In this document: piece after piece, positions 53,591 through 60,376 of the stretch
Numbering within the stretch: the stretch's first letter is position 1
How the letters are laid out: each line of letters begins with the position of its first letter
NCBI RefSeq assembly: GCF_019237635.1
Contig: NZ_JAFAGS010000188.1
Coordinates: 1 to 60,376, forward strand
Length of the DNA stretch: 60,376 bases
Direction of reading: 5' to 3'
Origin: Pluralibacter sp.
GTDB taxonomy: Bacteria; Pseudomonadota; Gammaproteobacteria; Enterobacterales; Enterobacteriaceae
Notes under the pieces: generated by a model
Database searches by the model: none
Seen by the model: the letters and a program-made list of their open reading frames with translations, nothing else
Told to the model about the DNA's origin: nothing
Translations under genes and position numbers: made by a program

Positions 53591-54649
53591 TTAGTCAGGC
53601 GTAAAGTGGCGTAAATGTTGAATCGTCGCCAGCCACGCCGCCACCCAGCCAATCATCGAGCAAACGATAAGCATCAGCAGACACTCGTCCAGCCCTAAGC
53701 CCGTCAGCTCAAACTGGGTGCCGAAGACCCTGGCCACCTCGGTCACCGCCGAGGAGAGGCGCATCACCAGAATCTGGGAGAGAATCAGCGATAAAAACGC
53801 CCCTGAGAAACCAAGCAGCGCGCCGCCGTAGAGAAACGGGCGCAGGATGAAACCGTCAGTCGCGCCGATGAGCTTCTGTACGTTGATGGTGTCACGACGG
53901 GCAAAGATGCTCAGACGCACGCTGTTGCCGATGACGAGAAACACCGCCGCCACCATCAGTACGCCGATCATCGCCGACACGCGCCCCACCAGGCCCGTTA
54001 TCGAAGCCAGACGGGCAAACCAGCTGTCGTCCATGCGTACTTCATCAATGCCCTGAATACGGGATACGCGGTCACGCAGGCTGTTTAGCGCCTCGGTGCC
54101 CTGGAAATCCAGCTTCGGAATGACGATAGCCACCGCCGGGAGCGGGTTCTCTTCAAGCATATCCAGCGCGCCGCCAAAACCGGACCAGTTGCGGAACTCG
54201 CCCAGCGCCTCGTCGCGGGAGAGGTAGTTTACCTTCTCCACGCCCTGCTCCGCCTGCAGCTGTCCCACCACCTTCGCGGCGGCGTCATCGTCCAGCGTCT
54301 TTTGCAGGTAAACGGTAATCTGCGGCGACGGATAGTACTGCGACGCTGCGGTGTTGACGTTTTTGTACACCATGTAGCAGACGCTCGGCAGCGTCAGTGA
54401 AATGGCGATCACCATCACCGTCAGGAAGGTCGCGAGCGGTTTGCTTTTCAAATCCTGCAGCGCGCCGTGCCAGGCATAGCGAACCTGTTCGTTGAAGACG
54501 TTGGATTTGCGCGAATTCGCTTTAGGCGCCGCTTTCGGACGCTTCGGCGCGTTGCGCCCGTCTCCACCGCCCACACCCGCAGATTTGCGCAGACGATCGA
54601 GTCGGCCGCCAAACTGCCTGATTTGATTGAGTGCCTCGCGTTTATTCAC
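53591..54649 (-). CDS. ftsX: Cell division ABC transporter-like membrane protein
   Basis: 352 residues, E. coli length. A cytosolic N-terminus (1-~75) precedes four membrane helices and a periplasmic domain that recruits the amidase activator EnvC. The start is GTG at 54649, which gives VNKREALNQ as in the E. coli protein; it overlaps ftsE by 8 bases. With FtsE it controls septal peptidoglycan hydrolysis. Confidence 0.94.
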   Translation of the reverse strand: MNKREALNQIRQFGGRLDRLRKSAGVGGGDGRNAPKRPKAAPKANSRKSNVFNEQVRYAWHGALQDLKSKPLATFLTVMVIAISLTLPSVCYMVYKNVNTAASQYYPSPQITVYLQKTLDDDAAAKVVGQLQAEQGVEKVNYLSRDEALGEFRNWSGFGGALDMLEENPLPAVAIVIPKLDFQGTEALNSLRDRVSRIQGIDEVRMDDSWFARLASITGLVGRVSAMIGVLMVAAVFLVIGNSVRLSIFARRDTINVQKLIGATDGFILRPFLYGGALLGFSGAFLSLILSQILVMRLSSAVTEVARVFGTQFELTGLGLDECLLMLIVCSMIGWVAAWLATIQHLRHFTPD

Positions 54650-55310
54650 TGGTGTGGCCTCCGTGCAAATGGCCATCGCTAAGGGTCATCATACGGTATG
54701 AACGGCTGGAGATAAGTCCCAGGTCGTGGGTCGCCATCAGCACTGTCACCCCTACGCGGTTAAACTCTTCGAACAGACGTAAAATCCCTTCCGACAGCGC
54801 CTCATCAAGGTTACCGGTGGGTTCGTCCGCCAGCAGCACCGCCGGTTTGTTGACCACCGCGCGGGCGATCCCCACACGCTGCTGTTCACCGCCGGAGAGC
54901 TGAATCGGGAAGTTTTTCGCTTTGTCGAGCAGCCCCACCTTATCCAGCGCCGCCGAGACGCGGCGGCGAATATCGTCGCCGCTGGCGCCCGCGATGATCA
55001 GCGGAATAGCCACGTTGTCATAGACGGTTCTGTCCATCAGCAGATGGTGATCCTGAAAGATCATGCCGATCTGGCGACGTAAAAACGGCACCTCACGGTT
55101 TTTCAGGCGGCTGATATCGTGGCCGCCGAACAGGATTTTCCCTGCGCTCGGGCGTTCAATACCGCAGATAAGCTTCAGCAGGGTACTTTTCCCCGCGCCG
55201 GAGTGGCCGGTCAGAAAGGCCATCTCGCCCGGCCGCAGGTGAAAAGTCACCCCCTGCAGCGCTTGTCTCCCGCCGAGATAGGCTTTGCTGACGTGTTCAA
55301 AGCGAATCAT
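54642..55310 (-). CDS. ftsE: Cell division ATP-binding protein
   Basis: 222 residues. Walker [13 protein letters not shown], signature [16 protein letters not shown], Walker [14 protein letters not shown] and the switch MATHDLGL are intact. It forms a complex with FtsX at the divisome. It starts 2 bases after ftsY stops. Confidence 0.97.
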   Translation of the reverse strand: MIRFEHVSKAYLGGRQALQGVTFHLRPGEMAFLTGHSGAGKSTLLKLICGIERPSAGKILFGGHDISRLKNREVPFLRRQIGMIFQDHHLLMDRTVYDNVAIPLIIAGASGDDIRRRVSAALDKVGLLDKAKNFPIQLSGGEQQRVGIARAVVNKPAVLLADEPTGNLDEALSEGILRLFEEFNRVGVTVLMATHDLGLISSRSYRMMTLSDGHLHGGHTSE

Positions 55311-55312
55311 TG

Positions 55313-56692
55313 TTAGTCCTCTCGGGCAAAAAGTGCCTCTATAAAATCGTCCGCCTTGAACGGACGCAAGTCTTCGATACGTTCGCCGACGCCGATATAG
55401 CGAATCGGGATGCCGAACTGGTCAGCGACAGAGAAGATAACCCCGCCTTTTGCGGTACCGTCCAGTTTGGTCAGCGTGATGCCGGTCAGGCCCACCGCCT
55501 CATGGAATAACTTCGCCTGGCTTATCGCATTTTGTCCAGTACTGGCGTCGATGGTCAGCATGACCTCGTGCGGCGCCTCCTCGTCGAGCTTTTTCATCAC
55601 GCGGACGATTTTCTTCAGCTCTTCCATCAGGTGCGATTTGTTCTGCAAACGCCCTGCCGTATCGGCGATCAGCACATCGACGTTACGCGCTTTCGCGGCC
55701 TGGATGGCGTCGAAAATCACCGAGGCGGAATCCGCGCCGGTATGCTGCGCAATCACCGGGATGTTGTTGCGCTGGCCCCAGACCTGGAGCTGCTCCACAG
55801 CGGCGGCGCGGAACGTGTCCCCTGCCGCCAGCATCACCGATTTACCCTGTTGTTCAAACTGGCGCGCCAGCTTGCCGATGGTGGTGGTTTTACCGACGCC
55901 GTTGACGCCGACCATCAAAATAACGAACGGGGTTTTGCCTTCAATATTAAGCGGTTCATCCACTTTTGCGAGGATTTCGCCCATTTCGTCTTTCAGCAGA
56001 CCGTACAGCGCTTCCGCATCACGCAGCTGCTTACGGCTCGCGCTTTCAGTCAGATTGGCGATGATCTTACGGGTGGTCTCTACACCAACGTCGGCAATCA
56101 GCAGCTGTTCTTCGAGCTCTTCAAAAAGATCATCGTCGATTTTCTTGCCGCGGAACAGGCTGATAAATCCGGAACCGAGATTTTCTTTAGTCTTCAGCAG
56201 ACTGCGCTTCAGACGAGCAAAGAACCCCTCTTTCGTCGGTTTTTCCTGCTCCTGCTGCACCTCTTCCTGAGGCTCTTCCGTCGCCAGCGCCTGAGCTTCC
56301 AGCTCTTCATCGGAAATCAGGCTCTCTTCGTCGATAACCTCTTCGTCAACGCGCTCTGCCTCAGGTTCTGCTTCAGGTTCCGCCGGTTTCTCAGCAATCT
56401 CCGGTTCGACCGCCGCTTCAGCAACCGCGACCTGTTCAACGTCAGGCTCTTCGTGCGGCTGCGGTTTTTCGCTTTCAGCCACGGCTTCGGTGACGTCAAC
56501 CACCTCATCAGCGAACGTTCTGGCCTCTTCTTCGCTGCGCGCGACGTGCTCCGCCTCAGGCTCGGCGACATGCTCTACGGCAGGCTCGTCGGGTGTTTGC
56601 TGCGCTTCGGATTGCTGCTGTTCCTGGGCTTCTTGCTCTTTCTGTCCAAAGCCGAGCCAGGAGAAAAAGCCACGTTTTTTGTCTTTTGCCAT
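55313..56692 (-). CDS. ftsY: Signal recognition particle receptor
   Basis: 459 residues, shorter than E. coli FtsY (497) because the acidic A domain (about 20-160) is shorter and differently repeated (many EPE, EAE, EEV units). The NG domain is complete: G1 GVNGVGKTTTIGK, DTAGRLQNK and TKLDGTAKGG. It docks the SRP-ribosome complex at the membrane. Start 56692 gives MAKDKKRGFFSW. First gene of ftsYEX and divergent from rsmD. Confidence 0.96.
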   Translation of the reverse strand: MAKDKKRGFFSWLGFGQKEQEAQEQQQSEAQQTPDEPAVEHVAEPEAEHVARSEEEARTFADEVVDVTEAVAESEKPQPHEEPDVEQVAVAEAAVEPEIAEKPAEPEAEPEAERVDEEVIDEESLISDEELEAQALATEEPQEEVQQEQEKPTKEGFFARLKRSLLKTKENLGSGFISLFRGKKIDDDLFEELEEQLLIADVGVETTRKIIANLTESASRKQLRDAEALYGLLKDEMGEILAKVDEPLNIEGKTPFVILMVGVNGVGKTTTIGKLARQFEQQGKSVMLAAGDTFRAAAVEQLQVWGQRNNIPVIAQHTGADSASVIFDAIQAAKARNVDVLIADTAGRLQNKSHLMEELKKIVRVMKKLDEEAPHEVMLTIDASTGQNAISQAKLFHEAVGLTGITLTKLDGTAKGGVIFSVADQFGIPIRYIGVGERIEDLRPFKADDFIEALFARED

Positions 56693-56843
56693 CTGCGACC
56701 ACACTCTTCGCTGTTGATTCCCGGCACCGCGTTACCGCTATGTACATGGAAGCTAAAAAAATGATGAAATAGTCTATCACTTTACTTAACGTACATCACC
56801 GCCTGGAATAGTAAGCCAGCACTGAGCTGAGCAATGAAACGAT

Positions 56844-57446
56844 ATGAAGAAACCTAACCACACTGGCAGCGGTAGCGGCCAGATCCGCATCATCGGCGGG
56901 CAATGGCGCGGCCGGAAGTTACCGGTACCGGACAGCCCGGGCCTGCGCCCAACCACCGACCGGGTACGTGAAACTCTGTTTAACTGGCTGGCGCCCTATA
57001 TGGTCGACGCCCGTTGCCTTGACTGTTTTGCTGGTAGCGGCGCGCTGGGCCTTGAAGCCTTATCGCGTTACGCCGCCAGCGCAACGCTGCTGGAGATGGA
57101 GCGCAACGTCGCACAGCAGTTGCAAAAAAACCTCGCGACGCTGAAAGCGGCAAACGCCCGGGTGGTCAATGCGAATACGCTGACTTTCCTGGCCGCGCCC
57201 GGCACGCCGTACGATGTGGTCTTTATCGACCCGCCGTTTCGCAAAGGACTGTTGGACGAAACGCTGCGCCTGCTGGAAAGCAATGGCTGGCTGGCGAACG
57301 ACGCGCTGATTTACGTCGAAAGCGAAGTGGAAAACGGCCTGCCGCCAGTGCCGGCAAGCTGGGAATTACACCGCGAGAAGGTGGCCGGACAGGTCGCCTA
57401 TCGCCTCTATCATCGTCAACAGCCAGGAGAAAACGATGCTGCTTAA
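56844..57446 (+). CDS. rsmD: 16S rRNA (guanine966-N2)-methyltransferase
   Basis: 200 residues. The SAM-binding motif DCFAGSGALGLEALSR is near residue 60 and the catalytic motif IDPPFRKG (DPPF) near residue 130. It methylates G966 of 16S rRNA in the 30S subunit. It overlaps yhhL by 11 bases, so they are co-transcribed. Confidence 0.96.
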   Translation: MKKPNHTGSGSGQIRIIGGQWRGRKLPVPDSPGLRPTTDRVRETLFNWLAPYMVDARCLDCFAGSGALGLEALSRYAASATLLEMERNVAQQLQKNLATLKAANARVVNANTLTFLAAPGTPYDVVFIDPPFRKGLLDETLRLLESNGWLANDALIYVESEVENGLPPVPASWELHREKVAGQVAYRLYHRQQPGENDAA

Positions 57447-57708
57447 TCTGGGACGTTTACTCATGCTGTGCGTCTGGGCGTTTTTGCTGCTTAACCTGTT
57501 CCAGCCGTTCCCGCGACCGCTGAACATTTTCGTCAACGTCGCGTTGTTTTTCATGATCCTGATGCACGGCCTGCAGATGCTGCTGCTGAAGGCGACGCTG
57601 CCCAAGGATGCGCCGCCGATGCGTCGGAGCGAGCAAATCCGTATTTTCCTGTTTGGCGTGTTTGAACTGATCGCCTGGCAGAAAAAACTCACGCCGAAGA
57701 AAAAGTAG
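57436..57708 (+). CDS. yhhL: DUF1145 inner-membrane protein
   Basis: 90 residues with two hydrophobic helices (about 5-25 and 35-55) and a basic C-terminus (KKLTPKKK). It matches E. coli YhhL; function unknown. CAGGAG precedes the ATG, inside the end of rsmD. Confidence 0.88.
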   Translation: MLLNLGRLLMLCVWAFLLLNLFQPFPRPLNIFVNVALFFMILMHGLQMLLLKATLPKDAPPMRRSEQIRIFLFGVFELIAWQKKLTPKKK

Positions 57709-57724
57709 CCTCCGCGCCCGACGC

Positions 57725-58084
57725 TTACGGGTCGGGCGTAAACGCGACGAAGCGCGTGCCTTTGTAGCTTAGCGTACCTTTGTCGCCGACCGTCAGTTGG
57801 TTATACGGTTTTTCGTCGAGGCGGAACGTCACCTCCAGTCCGCCGTTTTCCGGTCGGAAGCTCACGTCATAGTGCATATCGCTACCCGCCGGGGCGACGA
57901 TTTGCTGGCGCGAGCGCCGGTCGTTCAACAGCTTTTCCCGCTTATTGGTCACCACCACCCGCTTTTGCAACAGCGGCGCGGCGTCGTTGTCCATTTTCTC
58001 CCGCCGCTGCTGCACAAAGCGAAAAGAGGCGGCAATAACGATAATTGCCACAACAACAATGAAAAAAAGCGGCATCTTGCTCAT
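57725..58084 (-). CDS. yhhM: DUF2500 membrane-anchored protein
   Basis: 119 residues. One N-terminal membrane helix (residues 5-22, FFIVVVAIIVIAASF) is followed by a soluble beta-rich domain (VSFRPENGGLEVTFRL). It matches E. coli YhhM; function unknown. It is convergent with yhhL, and a GC palindrome (CGCCCGAC, GTCGGGCG; 57715-57738) spans its stop codon. Confidence 0.86.
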   Translation of the reverse strand: MSKMPLFFIVVVAIIVIAASFRFVQQRREKMDNDAAPLLQKRVVVTNKREKLLNDRRSRQQIVAPAGSDMHYDVSFRPENGGLEVTFRLDEKPYNQLTVGDKGTLSYKGTRFVAFTPDP

Positions 58085-58213
58085 AGTTAAATCCCATCAG
58101 ATTATGCGGAAATCAGGATACTCTGCCTGGACCGGCATTGTCATCCGCCTGTCCGAGCCACTACACTGGTCCAGAATCTGATTATTCAACACGAACAGAG
58201 ACAGGGACTTACT

Positions 58214-58840
58214 ATGCTTTGGTCATTTATTGCTGTCTGTTTTTCCGCCTGGCTGTACGTTGACGCCAGCTACCGTGGTCCTGCGTGGCAACGCTGGGTG
58301 TTTAAACCGATTACGCTGATTTTGCTGCTGGTGCTGGTCTGGCAGGCGCCTATCTTTAACGCCATTAGCTATCTGGTGGTGGCCGGTTTGTGCGCTTCAC
58401 TGGCTGGCGACGCGCTCACCCTGCTACCGCGCCAGCGTCTGCTGTACGCCGTCGGCGCTTACTTTCTCTCCCATCTGCTTTACACCATCTGGTTCGCCAG
58501 CCAAATGACGCTGTCGTTCTTCTGGCCGCTGCCGCTGGTGCTGCTGGTCATTGGCGCGCTGCTGATTGCCGTTATCTGGAGCCGCCTTGAGGAGCTACGG
58601 ATGCCGGTATGCACCTTTATCGCTATGACGCTGGTGATGGTCTGGTTAGCGGGCGAGCTGTGGTTCCTCCGGCCAACGGATACCGCGCTGTCGGGCTTCC
58701 TTGGCGCATCGTTGCTGCTCATCAGCAACATCGTCTGGTTAGGCAGCCACTATCGTTGCCGTTTCCGCGCCGATAACGCCATCGCCGCCGCCTGCTACTT
58801 TGCCGGACACTTTTTTATCGTTCGGGCGCTTTATCTGTAA
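58214..58840 (+). CDS. yhhN: YhhN/TMEM86-family membrane protein
   Basis: 208 residues with about seven to eight hydrophobic segments. It belongs to the YhhN family, whose animal members (TMEM86B) are lysoplasmalogenases; the bacterial substrate is not established. Conserved polar positions occur in AGDALTLLP and [11 protein letters not shown]. It ends just before the zntA promoter. Confidence 0.9.
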   Translation: MLWSFIAVCFSAWLYVDASYRGPAWQRWVFKPITLILLLVLVWQAPIFNAISYLVVAGLCASLAGDALTLLPRQRLLYAVGAYFLSHLLYTIWFASQMTLSFFWPLPLVLLVIGALLIAVIWSRLEELRMPVCTFIAMTLVMVWLAGELWFLRPTDTALSGFLGASLLLISNIVWLGSHYRCRFRADNAIAAACYFAGHFFIVRALYL

Positions 58841-58848
58841 AATTGCTC

Positions 58849-58880
58849 TTGACTCTGGAGTCGACTCCAAAGTGTATGAT
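58849..58880 (+). promoter_or_regulatory. zntA: zntA promoter with ZntR operator
   Basis: -35 TTGACT (58849-58854) and -10 TATGAT (58875-58880) are separated by 20 bases, the long spacer typical of MerR-type promoters. The ZntR dyad at 58852-58873 has arms ACTCTGGAGTC and GACTCCAAAGT. ZntR with zinc untwists this spacer to activate transcription. Confidence 0.92.
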
Positions 58881-58884
58881 CCTC

Positions 58885-58903
58885 GTTAATGAGAATTATT
58901 ACC
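58885..58903 (+). promoter_or_regulatory. Fur-box-like sequence in the zntA leader
   Basis: GTTAATGAGAATTATTACC matches 15 of 19 positions of the Fur consensus. It lies between the -10 and the Shine-Dalgarno (AGGAGGA) of zntA. Match is by eye; binding is untested. Confidence 0.45.
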
Positions 58904-58913
58904 AGGAGGATAC

Positions 58914-60376
58914 ATGTCGACTCCCGATTCAAACCGTAAACCTGCTCCGCAGTTTTCATCGCTGCGTTTTTCTCCCACCACGGCGCAAAGCGATGACGCC
59001 TGCGGCTGCGACGGCGCCTGCGAGACTCGCGAGGCCACCGCGCCGGACAGCGTGCAAGGCAGCCAATTTAGCTGGATAGTCAGCGGTATGGACTGCGCAT
59101 CCTGCGCCCGCAAGGTAGAAAACGCCGTCCGCCAGATCGGCGGCATCAATCAGGTGCAGGTGGTTTTCGCCACCGAAAAGCTGCTGGTCGATGCCGACGT
59201 CGATGTCCGCCAGCAGGTGGAAAACGCCGTCGCTGCCGCAGGTTATCAGTTGCGCAATACCGATGCGCCGCAGGAAGCTGCGCCATCGCGCCTGCGTGAA
59301 AACCTGCCGCTGATTTCCCTCATCATCATGATGGCCCTGAGCTGGGGGCTTGAGCAGCTCAACCACCCGGCAGGCCAGCTGGCGTTTGTCGCCACCACCC
59401 TGGTCGGCCTGTTCCCAATTGCCCGCCAGGCGCTGCGCCTGATCAAAAGCGGCAGCTGGTTCGCCATTGAAACGCTGATGAGCGTTGCCGCCATCGGCGC
59501 GCTGTTTATCGGCGCGACGGCGGAGGCGGCGATGGTGCTGCTGCTGTTCCTGATTGGCGAACGCCTCGAAGGCTGGGCCGCCAGCCGCGCTCGCCAGGGG
59601 GTCAGCGCGCTGATGGCGCTGAAGCCGGAAACCGCCGTTCGGGTGCGCGACGGACAGCGTGAAACCGTCGCCCAGCGCGACCTGCGCCCCGGCGATGTGA
59701 TTGAAGTCGCCGCTGGCGGACGCCTGCCGGCCGATGCCACCCTGCTGTCGCCATTCGCCAGCTTTGACGAAAGCGCCCTGACCGGTGAGTCGGTGCCGGT
59801 GGAGCGTAATGCTGGCGAACACGTGGCAGCGGGTGTCACCAGCGTGGACCGTCTGGTACAGCTTGCCGTCGTGTCTGAGTCCGGCGACAGCGCTATCGAC
59901 CGTATTCTTAAGCTGATTGAGGAAGCCGAAGAGCGTCGCGCGCCTATCGAGCGTTTTATCGACCGCTTCAGCCGCATCTATACCCCGGCGATTATGCTGG
60001 TGGCGCTGCTGGTCGCCGTGGTGCCGCCGCTGATGATGTCCGCTGCCTGGCTGCCGTGGATCTACAAAGGGCTGACGCTGCTCTTGATCGGCTGCCCGTG
60101 CGCGCTGGTCATTTCAACACCGGCGGCCATTACCTCCGGGCTTGCCGCTGCTGCGCGTCGCGGCGCGCTGATTAAAGGCGGCGCGGCGCTGGAGCAACTG
60201 GGCCGCGTACGTCAGGTGGCGTTCGATAAAACCGGCACGCTGACCGTCGGAAAACCGCAGGTGACCGCAATCATCGGCACAGACGTGATGAATAACAATG
60301 ACCTGCTGGCACTCGCCGCAGCGGTGGAGCAGGGGTCGTCGCACCCGCTGGCGCAGGCCATCGTGCAGGAGGCGCA
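58914..60376 (+). CDS. zntA: Zn/Cd/Pb-exporting P1B-type ATPase, 3' end cut by window
   Basis: 487 codons are present and the gene runs off the end (E. coli ZntA is 732 residues). The N-terminus has a Cys cluster (C30, C32, C36 in CGCDGAC) and a heavy-metal domain with GMDCASC (C61, C64). The membrane metal motif is CPC (C394-C396), phosphorylation motif DKTGT starts at D438, and the HP motif is in SSHPLAQAI. It exports Zn2+, Cd2+ and Pb2+ to the periplasm under ZntR control. Confidence 0.97.
   Translation, partial: MSTPDSNRKPAPQFSSLRFSPTTAQSDDACGCDGACETREATAPDSVQGSQFSWIVSGMDCASCARKVENAVRQIGGINQVQVVFATEKLLVDADVDVRQQVENAVAAAGYQLRNTDAPQEAAPSRLRENLPLISLIIMMALSWGLEQLNHPAGQLAFVATTLVGLFPIARQALRLIKSGSWFAIETLMSVAAIGALFIGATAEAAMVLLLFLIGERLEGWAASRARQGVSALMALKPETAVRVRDGQRETVAQRDLRPGDVIEVAAGGRLPADATLLSPFASFDESALTGESVPVERNAGEHVAAGVTSVDRLVQLAVVSESGDSAIDRILKLIEEAEERRAPIERFIDRFSRIYTPAIMLVALLVAVVPPLMMSAAWLPWIYKGLTLLLIGCPCALVISTPAAITSGLAAAARRGALIKGGAALEQLGRVRQVAFDKTGTLTVGKPQVTAIIGTDVMNNNDLLALAAAVEQGSSHPLAQAIVQEA

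Noticed and set aside
55532-56764. 410-codon open frame opposite ftsY
   Set aside because: Shadow of the ftsY repeats; Leu/Phe/Arg-rich translation with no family match that I recognise.

Overview
The window is a gene-dense stretch of enterobacterial chromosome. Gene order (feoABC, bioH, gntX, nfuA, gntT, malQP, malT, glpRGE, glpD, glgPACXB, asd, gntK, gntR, yhhW, yhhX, ryhB, yhhY, ggt, yhhA, ugpQCEAB, livFGMHK, panM, livJ, rpoH, ftsXEY, rsmD, yhhLMN, zntA) follows the 76-77 minute region of Escherichia coli, and most proteins are close to full-length E. coli homologues. High GC with a GC-rich third codon position, a kacAT-type toxin-antitoxin pair and a GABA-aminotransferase/MocR pair suggest the Enterobacter/Klebsiella/Kosakonia/Citrobacter side of the Enterobacteriaceae; genus cannot be fixed from sequence reading alone.

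Layout. 1-3.1 kb: ferrous iron uptake (feoABC) with FNR- and Fur-like sites upstream. 3.1-7.2 kb: a small DUF1471 secreted protein, bioH, gntX, nfuA and gluconate permease gntT with two GntR operators. 7.3-15.1 kb: maltodextrin enzymes malQP and their activator malT. 15.1-18.8 kb: glpRGE and divergent glpD. 18.8-28.2 kb: glycogen operon glgBXCAP, transcribed leftward. 28.4-31.5 kb: asd, gntK and gntR; the gntU and yhgN genes that E. coli has here are absent. 31.6-36.5 kb: yhhW, yhhX, the Fur-regulated sRNA ryhB, yhhY, ggt and a Gln/Asn-rich periplasmic protein (yhhA). 36.5-41.5 kb: ugpBAECQ with Pho-box-like repeats. 41.6-49.4 kb: the branched-chain amino acid system livKHMGF plus livJ, interrupted by panM and a leftward kacAT-like toxin-antitoxin pair. 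49.5-52.4 kb: an accessory gabT/puuE-like aminotransferase and a divergent MocR/GabR-type regulator. 52.4-57 kb: rpoH, ftsYEX and rsmD. 57-60.4 kb: yhhL, yhhM, yhhN and the first 487 codons of zntA, cut by the window end.

The genes form a carbon and nutrient theme: gluconate (GntR controls gntT and gntK), maltodextrin and glycogen (MalP and GlgP are paralogous phosphorylases), glycerol-3-phosphate (ugp import, GlpD oxidation, GlpR repression), branched-chain amino acids and probably GABA. Metal control recurs through Fur-like sites at feo, ryhB and, unexpectedly, the zntA leader.

I see no prophage, insertion sequence, CRISPR array, rRNA or tRNA. Nothing amounts to a clearly new system. The parts most worth a second look are the toxin gene tail-to-tail with panM (two GNAT-fold proteins), the Fur-like site in the zntA leader, and a seven-codon open reading frame with a perfect Shine-Dalgarno sequence in the aminotransferase leader.
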